Made by a program: the position numbers and the translations under genes. This document shows positions 5,513 through 11,038 of a stretch of 12,620 bases of DNA, piece by piece. The notes beneath the pieces were generated by a model that worked only from the letters and a program-made list of their open reading frames with translations, had not been told where the DNA came from and made no database searches. The DNA is from Actinomycetes bacterium. Its GTDB lineage: Bacteria; Actinomycetota; Actinomycetes; Mycobacteriales; Mycobacteriaceae. Within the stretch, counting starts at the first letter, position 1, and each line of letters begins with the position of its first letter. Location: positions 1 through 12,620 of the forward strand of contig JAEWGK010000042.1 of the NCBI GenBank assembly GCA_023388385.1, written 5' to 3'.

Positions 5513-7060
5513 CTAGTCGGCGGCGACGAAGTCGTACGCCTTCGGGTCGAACTTCCGGTGCTCGAGGATGAAGCGGGTGGTCGTCGACGGCCAGACGGCG
5601 GGCGCATTGCCCTTGTCGTCGATGTACCAGGAGCTGCAGCCCGTCACCCACGCCGACGGCTTGAGGCGGTCGCGCATCCAGTCGTTGTAGCGCTCCTGCG
5701 CCTCGGCGGTGACGTCAGCGACGTCGAGCCCGCGGGCGTCGCGGTAGTCCAGGCGGCGCAGGAAGTAGCGGACCTGCGCCTCGAGGATCTGCAGCATGGA
5801 CGAGTGGCCGAGGCCGGTGCCCGGGCCCATCATCACGGTCATGTTGGGGAAGCCGTGGACGACGGTGCCCTTGTAGGCCTCCATGCCCTCCTCGCCCCAC
5901 GTCCCCGCCAGCGAGCGGCCGTCGCGGCCGTGGACCAGGTGGAACGTCGGGGAATCGGTGACGTGGAAGCCGGTGCAGATGATGAGGACGTCGATCTCGT
6001 GCTCCACGCCGTCGCGGGTGCGGATGGAGTGCGGGCCGATCTCCTCGATGCCGGAGGTGACCAGCTCGACGTTGTCGCGGGCCATCGCCGGGTAGTACTT
6101 GTTCGAGATCAGCATCCGCTTGCAGCCGATGCGGTAGTCCGGCGTCAGCTTCGCGCGCAGCTCCGGGTCGCGGACCTGGGCGCGCAGCAGCGCCTGGTGG
6201 GCCCACATCAGCGGCTTCATCGTCCACTCGGCCCCGGTGGTCAGGCCGGGGACCTGGGACTCACGCAGCAGCCAGTCCTGCGCGCGGACGATGCGGCGCA
6301 GCGCAGGAACGCGCTTGAGCAGGGCCTTCTCGAAGCCGGCATAGGGGCGGTCGATGCGCGGCATGATGTACGGGGGCGTGCGCTGGAAGACGGTGAGCTT
6401 CCCGGCGACCTTCGCGACCTCGGGGACGATCTGGATGGCGGAGGCGCCGGTGCCGATGACGGCGATGCGCTTGCCCTCCAGGTCCGCGTCGTGGTCCCAG
6501 CGGGCCGAGTGGAACATCTCGCCCTCGAATCCGGCGATGCCCGGGATGTCCGGAAGCTTCGGCTCGCACAGGGCGCCGACGCCGAGGACCAGCTCGCGGG
6601 CGCGGAAGACGACGGGCTCCGCCCCGTCGGCGTCGTCGAGGCGGCGCGCGGTGACGTGCCAGCGGCGGTCCTCCTCGTGCCACGTCGCGTCGGTCATCTC
6701 CGTGCGGAACTCGATGTGGTCGTAGAGGCCTTCCGCCCGGGCGACCTCCCGCTGGTAGCGGTGGATCTCGGACTGGTGGCCGAAGCTCCGGGACCAGGAG
6801 AAGTCCTGGCGGAAGGACAGGGAGTACAGGTGGCTGGGGACGTCGCAGGCGGCGCCCGGGTAGGTGTTGTCGCGCCAGGTGCCGCCGACCTCGTCGGCGC
6901 GCTCGATGATGGTGAAGCCCAGCCGGCCGGAGCGGCGCAGCTGGGCACCGGCGATGAGCCCCGAGAATCCGGAGCCGACGATGAGGACCTCGACGTCGCG
7001 GACGCGGCCCTCGCCCGCCTCCGCCACGGTTGCCTTGTTTTCGTTGAGCGAAGCTGTCAT
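5513..7060 (-). CDS. Baeyer-Villiger-type flavin-containing monooxygenase
   Basis: This 515-residue FAD/NADPH enzyme would insert oxygen into a ketone or oxidise a sulfur or nitrogen centre. Visible motifs are the FAD-binding GSGFSG (29-34), VGGTWRDNTYPGAACDVPS (58-76), the Baeyer-Villiger fingerprint F178-x-G-x-x-x-H184-x-x-x-W188-D, and the NADPH-binding GTGASA (203-208). The fingerprint separates it from plain N-hydroxylases. Relatives include mycobacterial EthA and bacterial ketone monooxygenases; substrate unknown. No signal peptide is present. I choose the ATG at 7060 rather than an in-frame start at 7108, because TAGTCT lies 7 bases before it (leaderless pattern) and the extra 16 residues overlap the promoter. 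No regulator of the EthR/TetR kind is adjacent. It converges on the sugar kinase gene with 84 bases between; that gap has only a short GCGGG/CCCGC stem (5498-5502 with 5509-5513) and no clear terminator. Confidence 0.88.
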   Translation of the reverse strand: MTASLNENKATVAEAGEGRVRDVEVLIVGSGFSGLIAGAQLRRSGRLGFTIIERADEVGGTWRDNTYPGAACDVPSHLYSLSFRQDFSWSRSFGHQSEIHRYQREVARAEGLYDHIEFRTEMTDATWHEEDRRWHVTARRLDDADGAEPVVFRARELVLGVGALCEPKLPDIPGIAGFEGEMFHSARWDHDADLEGKRIAVIGTGASAIQIVPEVAKVAGKLTVFQRTPPYIMPRIDRPYAGFEKALLKRVPALRRIVRAQDWLLRESQVPGLTTGAEWTMKPLMWAHQALLRAQVRDPELRAKLTPDYRIGCKRMLISNKYYPAMARDNVELVTSGIEEIGPHSIRTRDGVEHEIDVLIICTGFHVTDSPTFHLVHGRDGRSLAGTWGEEGMEAYKGTVVHGFPNMTVMMGPGTGLGHSSMLQILEAQVRYFLRRLDYRDARGLDVADVTAEAQERYNDWMRDRLKPSAWVTGCSSWYIDDKGNAPAVWPSTTTRFILEHRKFDPKAYDFVAAD

Positions 7061-7067
7061 GCCCGGG

Positions 7068-7073
7068 AGACTA
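7068..7073 (-). promoter_or_regulatory. -10 box of the monooxygenase gene, leaderless start
   Basis: TAGTCT on the minus strand lies 7 bases before the ATG at 7060. There is no Shine-Dalgarno between them. No good -35 is seen 17-18 bases upstream, so activation may be needed. Confidence 0.58.
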
Positions 7074-7083
7074 GCCCTGAGAT

Positions 7084-7128
7084 GCGGAACGGCGGCGGCT
7101 TCCGCCAATTTTGTTTTACGAATTCACC
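7084..7128. other. Hairpin plus AT-rich island upstream of the monooxygenase gene
   Basis: GCGGAA (7084-7089) pairs with TTCCGC (7100-7105), and an A/T-rich run follows at 7107-7128, including AATTTTGTTTTA and GAATTC. In such GC-rich DNA this stands out. Read on the plus strand it looks like a stem followed by a T-run, but no plus-strand gene ends here. Read as upstream DNA for the minus-strand monooxygenase it could be an UP-like or regulator-binding site. Confidence 0.4.
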
Positions 7129-7176
7129 AATCTGCGGGTGATCGCGGACGGGGCGCGGCCGACTCCCCGCATGACG

Positions 7177-7210
7177 AAAACCAGGTCAGGGCCCTACATC
7201 CCTGACCTGG
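7177..7210 (-). terminator. Rho-independent terminator after tRNA-Asn
   Basis: On the minus strand CCAGGTCAGGG (7210-7200) pairs perfectly with CCCTGACCTGG (7191-7181) over 11 bp with an 8-nt loop, followed by TTTT (7180-7177). It begins 9 bases after the tRNA 3' end and shields the monooxygenase gene from tRNA transcription. Confidence 0.92.
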
Positions 7211-7218
7211 TGCTGTTG

Positions 7219-7290
7219 CTCCCCCAGCTGGATTCGAACCAGCAACCCTTCGATTAACAGTCGAATGCTCTGCCGTTGAGCTATGGGGGA
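7219..7290 (-). tRNA. tRNA-Asn(GUU)
   Basis: A 72-nt cloverleaf on the minus strand: acceptor TCCCCCA with TGGGGGA, D-stem GCTC/GAGC, anticodon stem TTCGA/TCGAA around CTGTTAA (anticodon GTT), variable GGGTT, T-stem GCTGG/CCAGC around TTCGAAT, discriminator G73. CCA is not encoded. From memory, tRNA-Asn also lies near dnaG in mycobacteria, so the neighbourhood may be conserved. It has its own promoter and terminator. Confidence 0.97.
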
Positions 7291-7327
7291 ATGCCGTTCC
7301 GGGCGGTGCGCCCTGCAACGGGACATG

Positions 7328-7356
7328 ACTTTACCCAGCACGTTCCAGGTCGCCAA
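7328..7356 (-). promoter_or_regulatory. Promoter of tRNA-Asn
   Basis: On the minus strand TTGGCG (7356-7351) and TAAAGT (7333-7328) are 17 bases apart. Transcription would start near 7321, giving a 5' leader of about 30 bases to be trimmed by RNase P. Confidence 0.68.
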
Positions 7357-7401
7357 ATCTACTGGTCACAAAGGATTTCCGGACGATGTCGGGACCGTTG
7401 C

Positions 7402-7407
7402 TACCAT
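7402..7407 (+). promoter_or_regulatory. -10 box of the TPP riboswitch-thiD transcript
   Basis: TACCAT fits TANNNT and lies 8 bases before the first riboswitch base, so the RNA would begin directly with the aptamer. The -35 is not clear. Confidence 0.5.
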
Positions 7408-7415
7408 CGGGCCGT

Positions 7416-7495
7416 GACACGGGGTGCCCGCGCCGACGCGGGCTGAGATGAGACCCGTCGAACTTGATCCGGTTGACACCGGCGAAAGGAATGTC
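7416..7495 (+). promoter_or_regulatory. TPP (THI-box) riboswitch
   Basis: The conserved thiamine-pyrophosphate aptamer is visible: ACGGGGTGCCC, hairpin GCCCGCG/CGCGGGC, CTGAGATGAGACCC, then GAACTTGATCCGG and ACACCGGCGAAAGGA. P1 closes with GACA (7416-7419) and TGTC (7492-7495). The AAAGGA at 7485-7490 is both the conserved 3' segment of the aptamer and the ribosome site of thiD, 8 bases before its ATG, so TPP binding should block translation start rather than need a terminator. The usual CCTGATC is CTTGATC here. Confidence 0.95.
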
Positions 7496-7498
7496 GCC

Positions 7499-9040
7499 AT
7501 GACGCGCACCGCCGCCCGCCCCGCCTCCCAGGAGGCCCCCTCCCCCGTCGCCCCGCCGGCACCGGCCACCGCCGGCCGCATCCCGCGGGTGCTCTCCATC
7601 GCGGGCACCGATCCGACCGGCGGCGCCGGCATCCAGGCGGATCTGAAGTCCTTCGCCGCCCACGGCGCCTACGGCATGTCCGCGGTCACGGCCCTGGTCA
7701 GCCAGAACACCCGCGGGGTGCGCACGGTCCACGCGCCCGGCCCGGACTTCCTGCGCTCGCAGCTGGAGGCAGTGTCGGACGATGTCGGCATCGACGCGGT
7801 GAAGATCGGCATGCTCTTCGACGAGGACATCATCGCCGTCGTCGCCGAATGGCTCGACGCGGTGCGGTGCCCGATCGTCGTCGTGGATCCGGTCATGGTG
7901 GCCACCTCCGGGGACCGGCTGCTGAAGCCGGAGGCCGAGGCCGCGCTGCGCGCACTGCTGCCGAAGGCGTCGCTCATCACCCCCAACGTCCCGGAGCTGG
8001 CGGTGCTGGCCGGCGCGGAGCCCGCCTCCGGATGGGACGGGGTCGTGGAGCAGGCGCGCGCCGTCGCCCGCGACGCTGGCGTCCTGGTGCTGGCCAAGGG
8101 CGGGCATCTGGACGGCGTCACGGTCCACGATGCGCTGGTGCACCCCGACGGGACGGTCGACGAGGTGACGGCGCCGCGCGTGGACACGACCTGCACGCAC
8201 GGCACCGGCTGCTCCCTCTCCTCCGCCATCGCCGCCCTGTGGCCGCGGCTGGGCGAGCCGGCGGAGGCGGTGCGCGTCGCCAAGCGCTGGTTGACCGGCG
8301 CACTCGCCCGCGCCGACGAACTCCACGTCGGCGGCGGCCACGGCCCGGTCAACCACTTCGCGGAGCTGTGGGACCGCGGCCTGCCGCCGGCGGAGCCCAC
8401 CGCGATCACCGACGCATGGTGGGAGGCGATCGCGGATCTGCGCGCGGCGATCGACGACCTGCCGTTCATCAGGTCGCTTGCCGACGGCACCCTGGCCGCC
8501 GACGACTTCTCCTGGTACCTGGCGCAGGACGCGGTGTACCTCAACGGGTACTCGCGGGCGCTGGCGGCGGCGTCGACGCTGGCGCCGACGCAGGAGGAAC
8601 AGATGTTCTGGGCGAACTCGGCGTATTCGGCGATCGCGACGGAGATGGAGCTGCACCGCTCCTTCATCGGCGACGCCGCCGGGGCGGCGGCCCCGCAGCC
8701 GTCGCCGGTCACCCGGGCCTACGTCGACCACCTGCTGGCCGGCACCGCGCGCGGCTCCTACGGGGAGGCCGCGGCGGCGCTGCTGCCGTGCTACTGGCTG
8801 TACCAGGAGATCGCGACGCGCCTGGCAGCCGCCGCGACCGCGGGGCACCCGTACGAGGAGTGGCTGTCCACCTACTCCGACCCGGGGTTCGAGGAGTCGA
8901 CGCGCACCGCCATCGGCATCGTCGCCCGGGCCGCCGCCGACGCGCGGCCGGAGGAGCGCGACGCGATGTGGCGGGCGTTCCACGCCTCCTCCTGGCACGA
9001 GCTGGAGTTCTTCGCGGAGCCCATCCGCCGCCACGGGTAG
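7499..9040 (+). CDS. thiD: ThiD-TenA fusion: HMP/HMP-P kinase plus thiaminase II-type domain
   Basis: This 513-residue bifunctional thiamine enzyme has an N-terminal ThiD domain (about 29-290), which phosphorylates hydroxymethylpyrimidine and its monophosphate with ATP. Its signs are SIAGTDPTGGAGIQAD (33-48), VDPVMVATSG (129-138), PNVPE (162-166) and the anion-hole HGTGCS (234-239). The C-terminal TenA domain (about 303-513) hydrolyses aminopyrimidine thiamine breakdown products to HMP. Its signs are D344 in the YLAQD stretch, Y347 and Y351, the nucleophile C431 in LPCYWLY, and E501 in HELEFF. All key residues are present, so both halves should work: TenA salvages HMP and ThiD activates it. 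The first 28 residues are a Pro/Ala-rich, probably disordered extension. The start at 7499 follows AAAGGA at the riboswitch end. A U-less hairpin (9040-9067) overlaps the last base of the stop codon; the next gene starts 83 bases on with its own -10. Confidence 0.94.
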   Translation: MTRTAARPASQEAPSPVAPPAPATAGRIPRVLSIAGTDPTGGAGIQADLKSFAAHGAYGMSAVTALVSQNTRGVRTVHAPGPDFLRSQLEAVSDDVGIDAVKIGMLFDEDIIAVVAEWLDAVRCPIVVVDPVMVATSGDRLLKPEAEAALRALLPKASLITPNVPELAVLAGAEPASGWDGVVEQARAVARDAGVLVLAKGGHLDGVTVHDALVHPDGTVDEVTAPRVDTTCTHGTGCSLSSAIAALWPRLGEPAEAVRVAKRWLTGALARADELHVGGGHGPVNHFAELWDRGLPPAEPTAITDAWWEAIADLRAAIDDLPFIRSLADGTLAADDFSWYLAQDAVYLNGYSRALAAASTLAPTQEEQMFWANSAYSAIATEMELHRSFIGDAAGAAAPQPSPVTRAYVDHLLAGTARGSYGEAAAALLPCYWLYQEIATRLAAAATAGHPYEEWLSTYSDPGFEESTRTAIGIVARAAADARPEERDAMWRAFHASSWHELEFFAEPIRRHG

Positions 9041-9067
9041 CGCGGGGCGCGGACTTCCGCACCGCGC
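9040..9067 (+). terminator. Possible U-less hairpin terminator after thiD-tenA
   Basis: GCGCGG (9040-9045) pairs with CCGCGC (9062-9067), with an inner GCGGA/TCCGC (9049-9053 with 9056-9060). It begins at the last base of the stop codon. No T-run follows, so termination is uncertain; it may only protect the 3' end. Confidence 0.35.
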
Positions 9068-9110
9068 GGGAATATCCGGCGGCCGTCCGCGACACATGAG
9101 CGCCCGCGCA

Positions 9111-9116
9111 TATGAT
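9111..9116 (+). promoter_or_regulatory. -10 box of mscR, leaderless start
   Basis: TATGAT, close to the TATAAT consensus, lies exactly 7 bases before the ATG at 9124. No Shine-Dalgarno lies between. The -35 is not clear. Confidence 0.62.
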
Positions 9117-9123
9117 CGGCCGC

Positions 9124-10272
9124 ATGAGCGCTTCCGATCACATCACCCTCCACGACGACGGCTCCCGGACCGTGCGCGGCATCGTCTCCCTGGCGAAGGG
9201 CGAGCCCGTCGAGCAGGTCGAGATCACGGTACCGGCGCCCGGCCCGAACGACGTCGTGGTCCGCGTCGACGCGTGCGGCGTCTGCCATACGGACCTTGCC
9301 TACCGCGACGGCGACATCGAGGACGCCTACCCGTTCCTTCTGGGGCACGAGGCCGCCGGCGTCGTCATCGACTGCGGCGAGGACGTCACGCACGTCGCCG
9401 AGGGCGACTTCGTCGTCCTCAACTGGCGCGCAGTGTGCGGCGAGTGCCGCGCCTGCCGCAAGGGTGAGCCGAAGTACTGCTTCAACACCCACAACGCGTC
9501 GAGGAAGATGACGCTCGCCGACGGCACCGAGCTGTCCCCGGCGCTCGGCATCGGCGCGTTCTGCGACGCCACCCTCGTCCACGAAGGACAGTGCACGAAG
9601 GTCAACCCGGATGCCGACCCGGCCGTCGCCGGCCTGCTCGGCTGCGGCGTCATGGCGGGCCTCGGCGCCGCCATCAACACCGGCGAGGTCACCCGCGGCG
9701 AGTCCGTGGCCGTCATCGGCTGCGGCGGCGTCGGCACCGCCGCCATCGCGGGCGCGAAGCTCGCCGGGGCCACGACCATCATCGCCGTCGACGTCGCCGA
9801 CGCGAAGCTGGAGACGGCGCGGGAGTTCGGCGCCACGCACGTCGTCAACTCCCGAGAGCTCGCCGACGGGCGCACGGGCGAGGAGGACCCCGTCGTCACG
9901 CGCATCCGCGAGCTGACCGGGGGCTTCGGCGCCGACGTCGTCATCGACGCCGTCGGCCGTCCGGAGACCTACGTCCAGGCGTTCTACGCGCGCGACCTCG
10001 CCGGGCGTGTCGTCCTCGTCGGCGTGCCCTCCCCGGCCATGACGCTCGACCTGCCGCTGCTCGACGTGTTCGGCCGCGGCGGCTCCCTGAAGTCCTCCTG
10101 GTACGGCGACTGCCTGCCGGAGCGCGACTTCCCCATGCTCGTCGACCTGTCGCTGGAGGGCCGCCTGCCGCTGGCCGGCTTCGTCTCCGAGCGCATCGGA
10201 CTCGGCGACGTGGAGAAGGCCTTCGACACGATGAAGGCGGGCACGGTCCTGCGCTCCGTCGTCGTCACCTAG
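9124..10272 (+). CDS. mscR: S-(hydroxymethyl)mycothiol dehydrogenase / S-nitrosomycothiol reductase
   Basis: This 382-residue zinc-dependent medium-chain alcohol dehydrogenase is of the mycothiol type. It would oxidise the formaldehyde-mycothiol adduct with NAD and reduce S-nitrosomycothiol. The catalytic zinc ligands are C54 (in CGVCHTD) and H75 (GHE); the structural zinc cysteines are C105, C108, C111 and C119. The nucleotide-binding turn is IGCGGVG after about residue 198. The mycothiol assignment rests on whole-sequence likeness to MscR/AdhE proteins and on the metallo-hydrolase gene that follows, a pairing known from Mycobacterium and Corynebacterium. A general alcohol dehydrogenase is the main alternative. 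I start at 9124 rather than the in-frame ATG at 9112, which overlaps the TATGAT box. It is separated from the hydrolase gene by 112 bases containing tandem repeats. Confidence 0.88.
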   Translation: MSASDHITLHDDGSRTVRGIVSLAKGEPVEQVEITVPAPGPNDVVVRVDACGVCHTDLAYRDGDIEDAYPFLLGHEAAGVVIDCGEDVTHVAEGDFVVLNWRAVCGECRACRKGEPKYCFNTHNASRKMTLADGTELSPALGIGAFCDATLVHEGQCTKVNPDADPAVAGLLGCGVMAGLGAAINTGEVTRGESVAVIGCGGVGTAAIAGAKLAGATTIIAVDVADAKLETAREFGATHVVNSRELADGRTGEEDPVVTRIRELTGGFGADVVIDAVGRPETYVQAFYARDLAGRVVLVGVPSPAMTLDLPLLDVFGRGGSLKSSWYGDCLPERDFPMLVDLSLEGRLPLAGFVSERIGLGDVEKAFDTMKAGTVLRSVVVT

Positions 10273-10286
10273 GACCAGGCCGGCCG

Positions 10287-10363
10287 CCCACGCGGCGCAC
10301 GACCACCGCCGCAGCCCACGCGGCGCACGACCACCGCCGCAGCCCATGCGGCGCACGACCACC
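10287..10363. repeat. 28-bp tandem repeat, 2.75 copies, each full copy with a hairpin
   Basis: Units start at 10287, 10315 and 10343. The first two are identical 28-mers beginning CCCACGCGGCGCACGACC; the third matches for 21 bases with one C-to-T change, then diverges. Each full unit contains GCGGCG and CGCCGC separated by 9 bases (10292-10297 with 10307-10312; 10320-10325 with 10335-10340), so two identical stem-loops form in tandem between mscR and the hydrolase gene. The third copy has lost its second arm. Confidence 0.9.
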
Positions 10364-10384
10364 CGCACCACCACGGAGGACATC

Positions 10385-11038
10385 ATGGGACAGCCCCGAA
10401 TCCGGCGGCAGGGCGACCTGCGCGTCGGCCACGTCGAGACCCACGGCATCTTCGCCCTCGACGGCGGCGAATGGGAAGTGGACAACAACATCTGGGTCGT
10501 CGGAGACGACACGGAGTGCATCGTCATCGACGCCGCCCACCAGGCGCAGCCGATCCTCGACGCGGTCGGCGGCCGCCGCGTCCGCGCCATCGTGTGCACT
10601 CATGCCCACAACGACCACATCACCGTCGCCCCCGAGCTGTCGGAGAAGCTCGACGCCCCGATGCTCGTCCACCCGGGCGACCAGATGCTGTGGGAGCAGA
10701 CCTGGCCGGACGTCGGCCACGGCGACCTCGCCCACGGGCAGCGCATCGACGTCGCCGGCACGGAGCTCGTCGTCATCAACACCCCGGGCCACTCCCCCGG
10801 CTCGTGCTGCCTCTACGCTCCGGAGGCCGGGGAGCTGTTCTCCGGCGACACCCTGTTCTCCGGCGGGCCCGGCGCGACGGGCCGCAGCTTCTCTGACTTC
10901 GACACGATCATCGACTCCATCCGGGACAACCTGCTGACGCTGCCGGAGGAGACGATCGTCCGCACCGGCCACGGCGATCACACGACAATCGGCCGCGAGG
11001 CACCGCACCTGGAGGAGTGGATCCGCCGGGGCTACTAG
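10385..11038 (+). CDS. Metallo-beta-lactamase-fold hydrolase, probable mycothiol-ester hydrolase
   Basis: This 217-residue cytoplasmic zinc hydrolase has the metal-binding set H73-A-H75-N-D77-H78, H136 (GHSPGS), D155 (SGDTLF) and H196 (RTGHGDH), a glyoxalase II-like pattern. Placed directly after mscR, it is likely to hydrolyse S-formylmycothiol to formate and free mycothiol, completing formaldehyde oxidation. This role is inferred from neighbourhood and from the analogous gene pair in Corynebacterium and Mycobacterium. A general thioesterase or lactonase is possible. The ATG at 10385 is chosen because GGAGG lies 5 bases upstream; an in-frame ATG at 10346 would encode a Thr/Arg-rich stretch over the tandem repeats. 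Its stop codon TAG overlaps the stop of the convergent dnaG gene within CTAG. Confidence 0.88.
   Translation: MGQPRIRRQGDLRVGHVETHGIFALDGGEWEVDNNIWVVGDDTECIVIDAAHQAQPILDAVGGRRVRAIVCTHAHNDHITVAPELSEKLDAPMLVHPGDQMLWEQTWPDVGHGDLAHGQRIDVAGTELVVINTPGHSPGSCCLYAPEAGELFSGDTLFSGGPGATGRSFSDFDTIIDSIRDNLLTLPEETIVRTGHGDHTTIGREAPHLEEWIRRGY

Noticed and set aside
7084..7117. Plus-strand intrinsic terminator
   Set aside because: The stem is weak and no plus-strand gene ends nearby; the sugar kinase gene stops more than 1.6 kb upstream.
5486..7141. 551-codon plus-strand frame opposite the monooxygenase
   Set aside because: Antisense shadow: no motifs, while the minus-strand frame has the FAD, Baeyer-Villiger and NADPH signatures in order.
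7331..9097. 588-codon minus-strand frame opposite thiD-tenA
   Set aside because: It runs antisense through the riboswitch and both enzyme domains and encodes Arg/Gly-rich sequence with no recognisable domain.
10287..10363. CRISPR array suggested by 28-bp repeats
   Set aside because: The units are directly adjacent with no unique spacers, and no cas genes are present.
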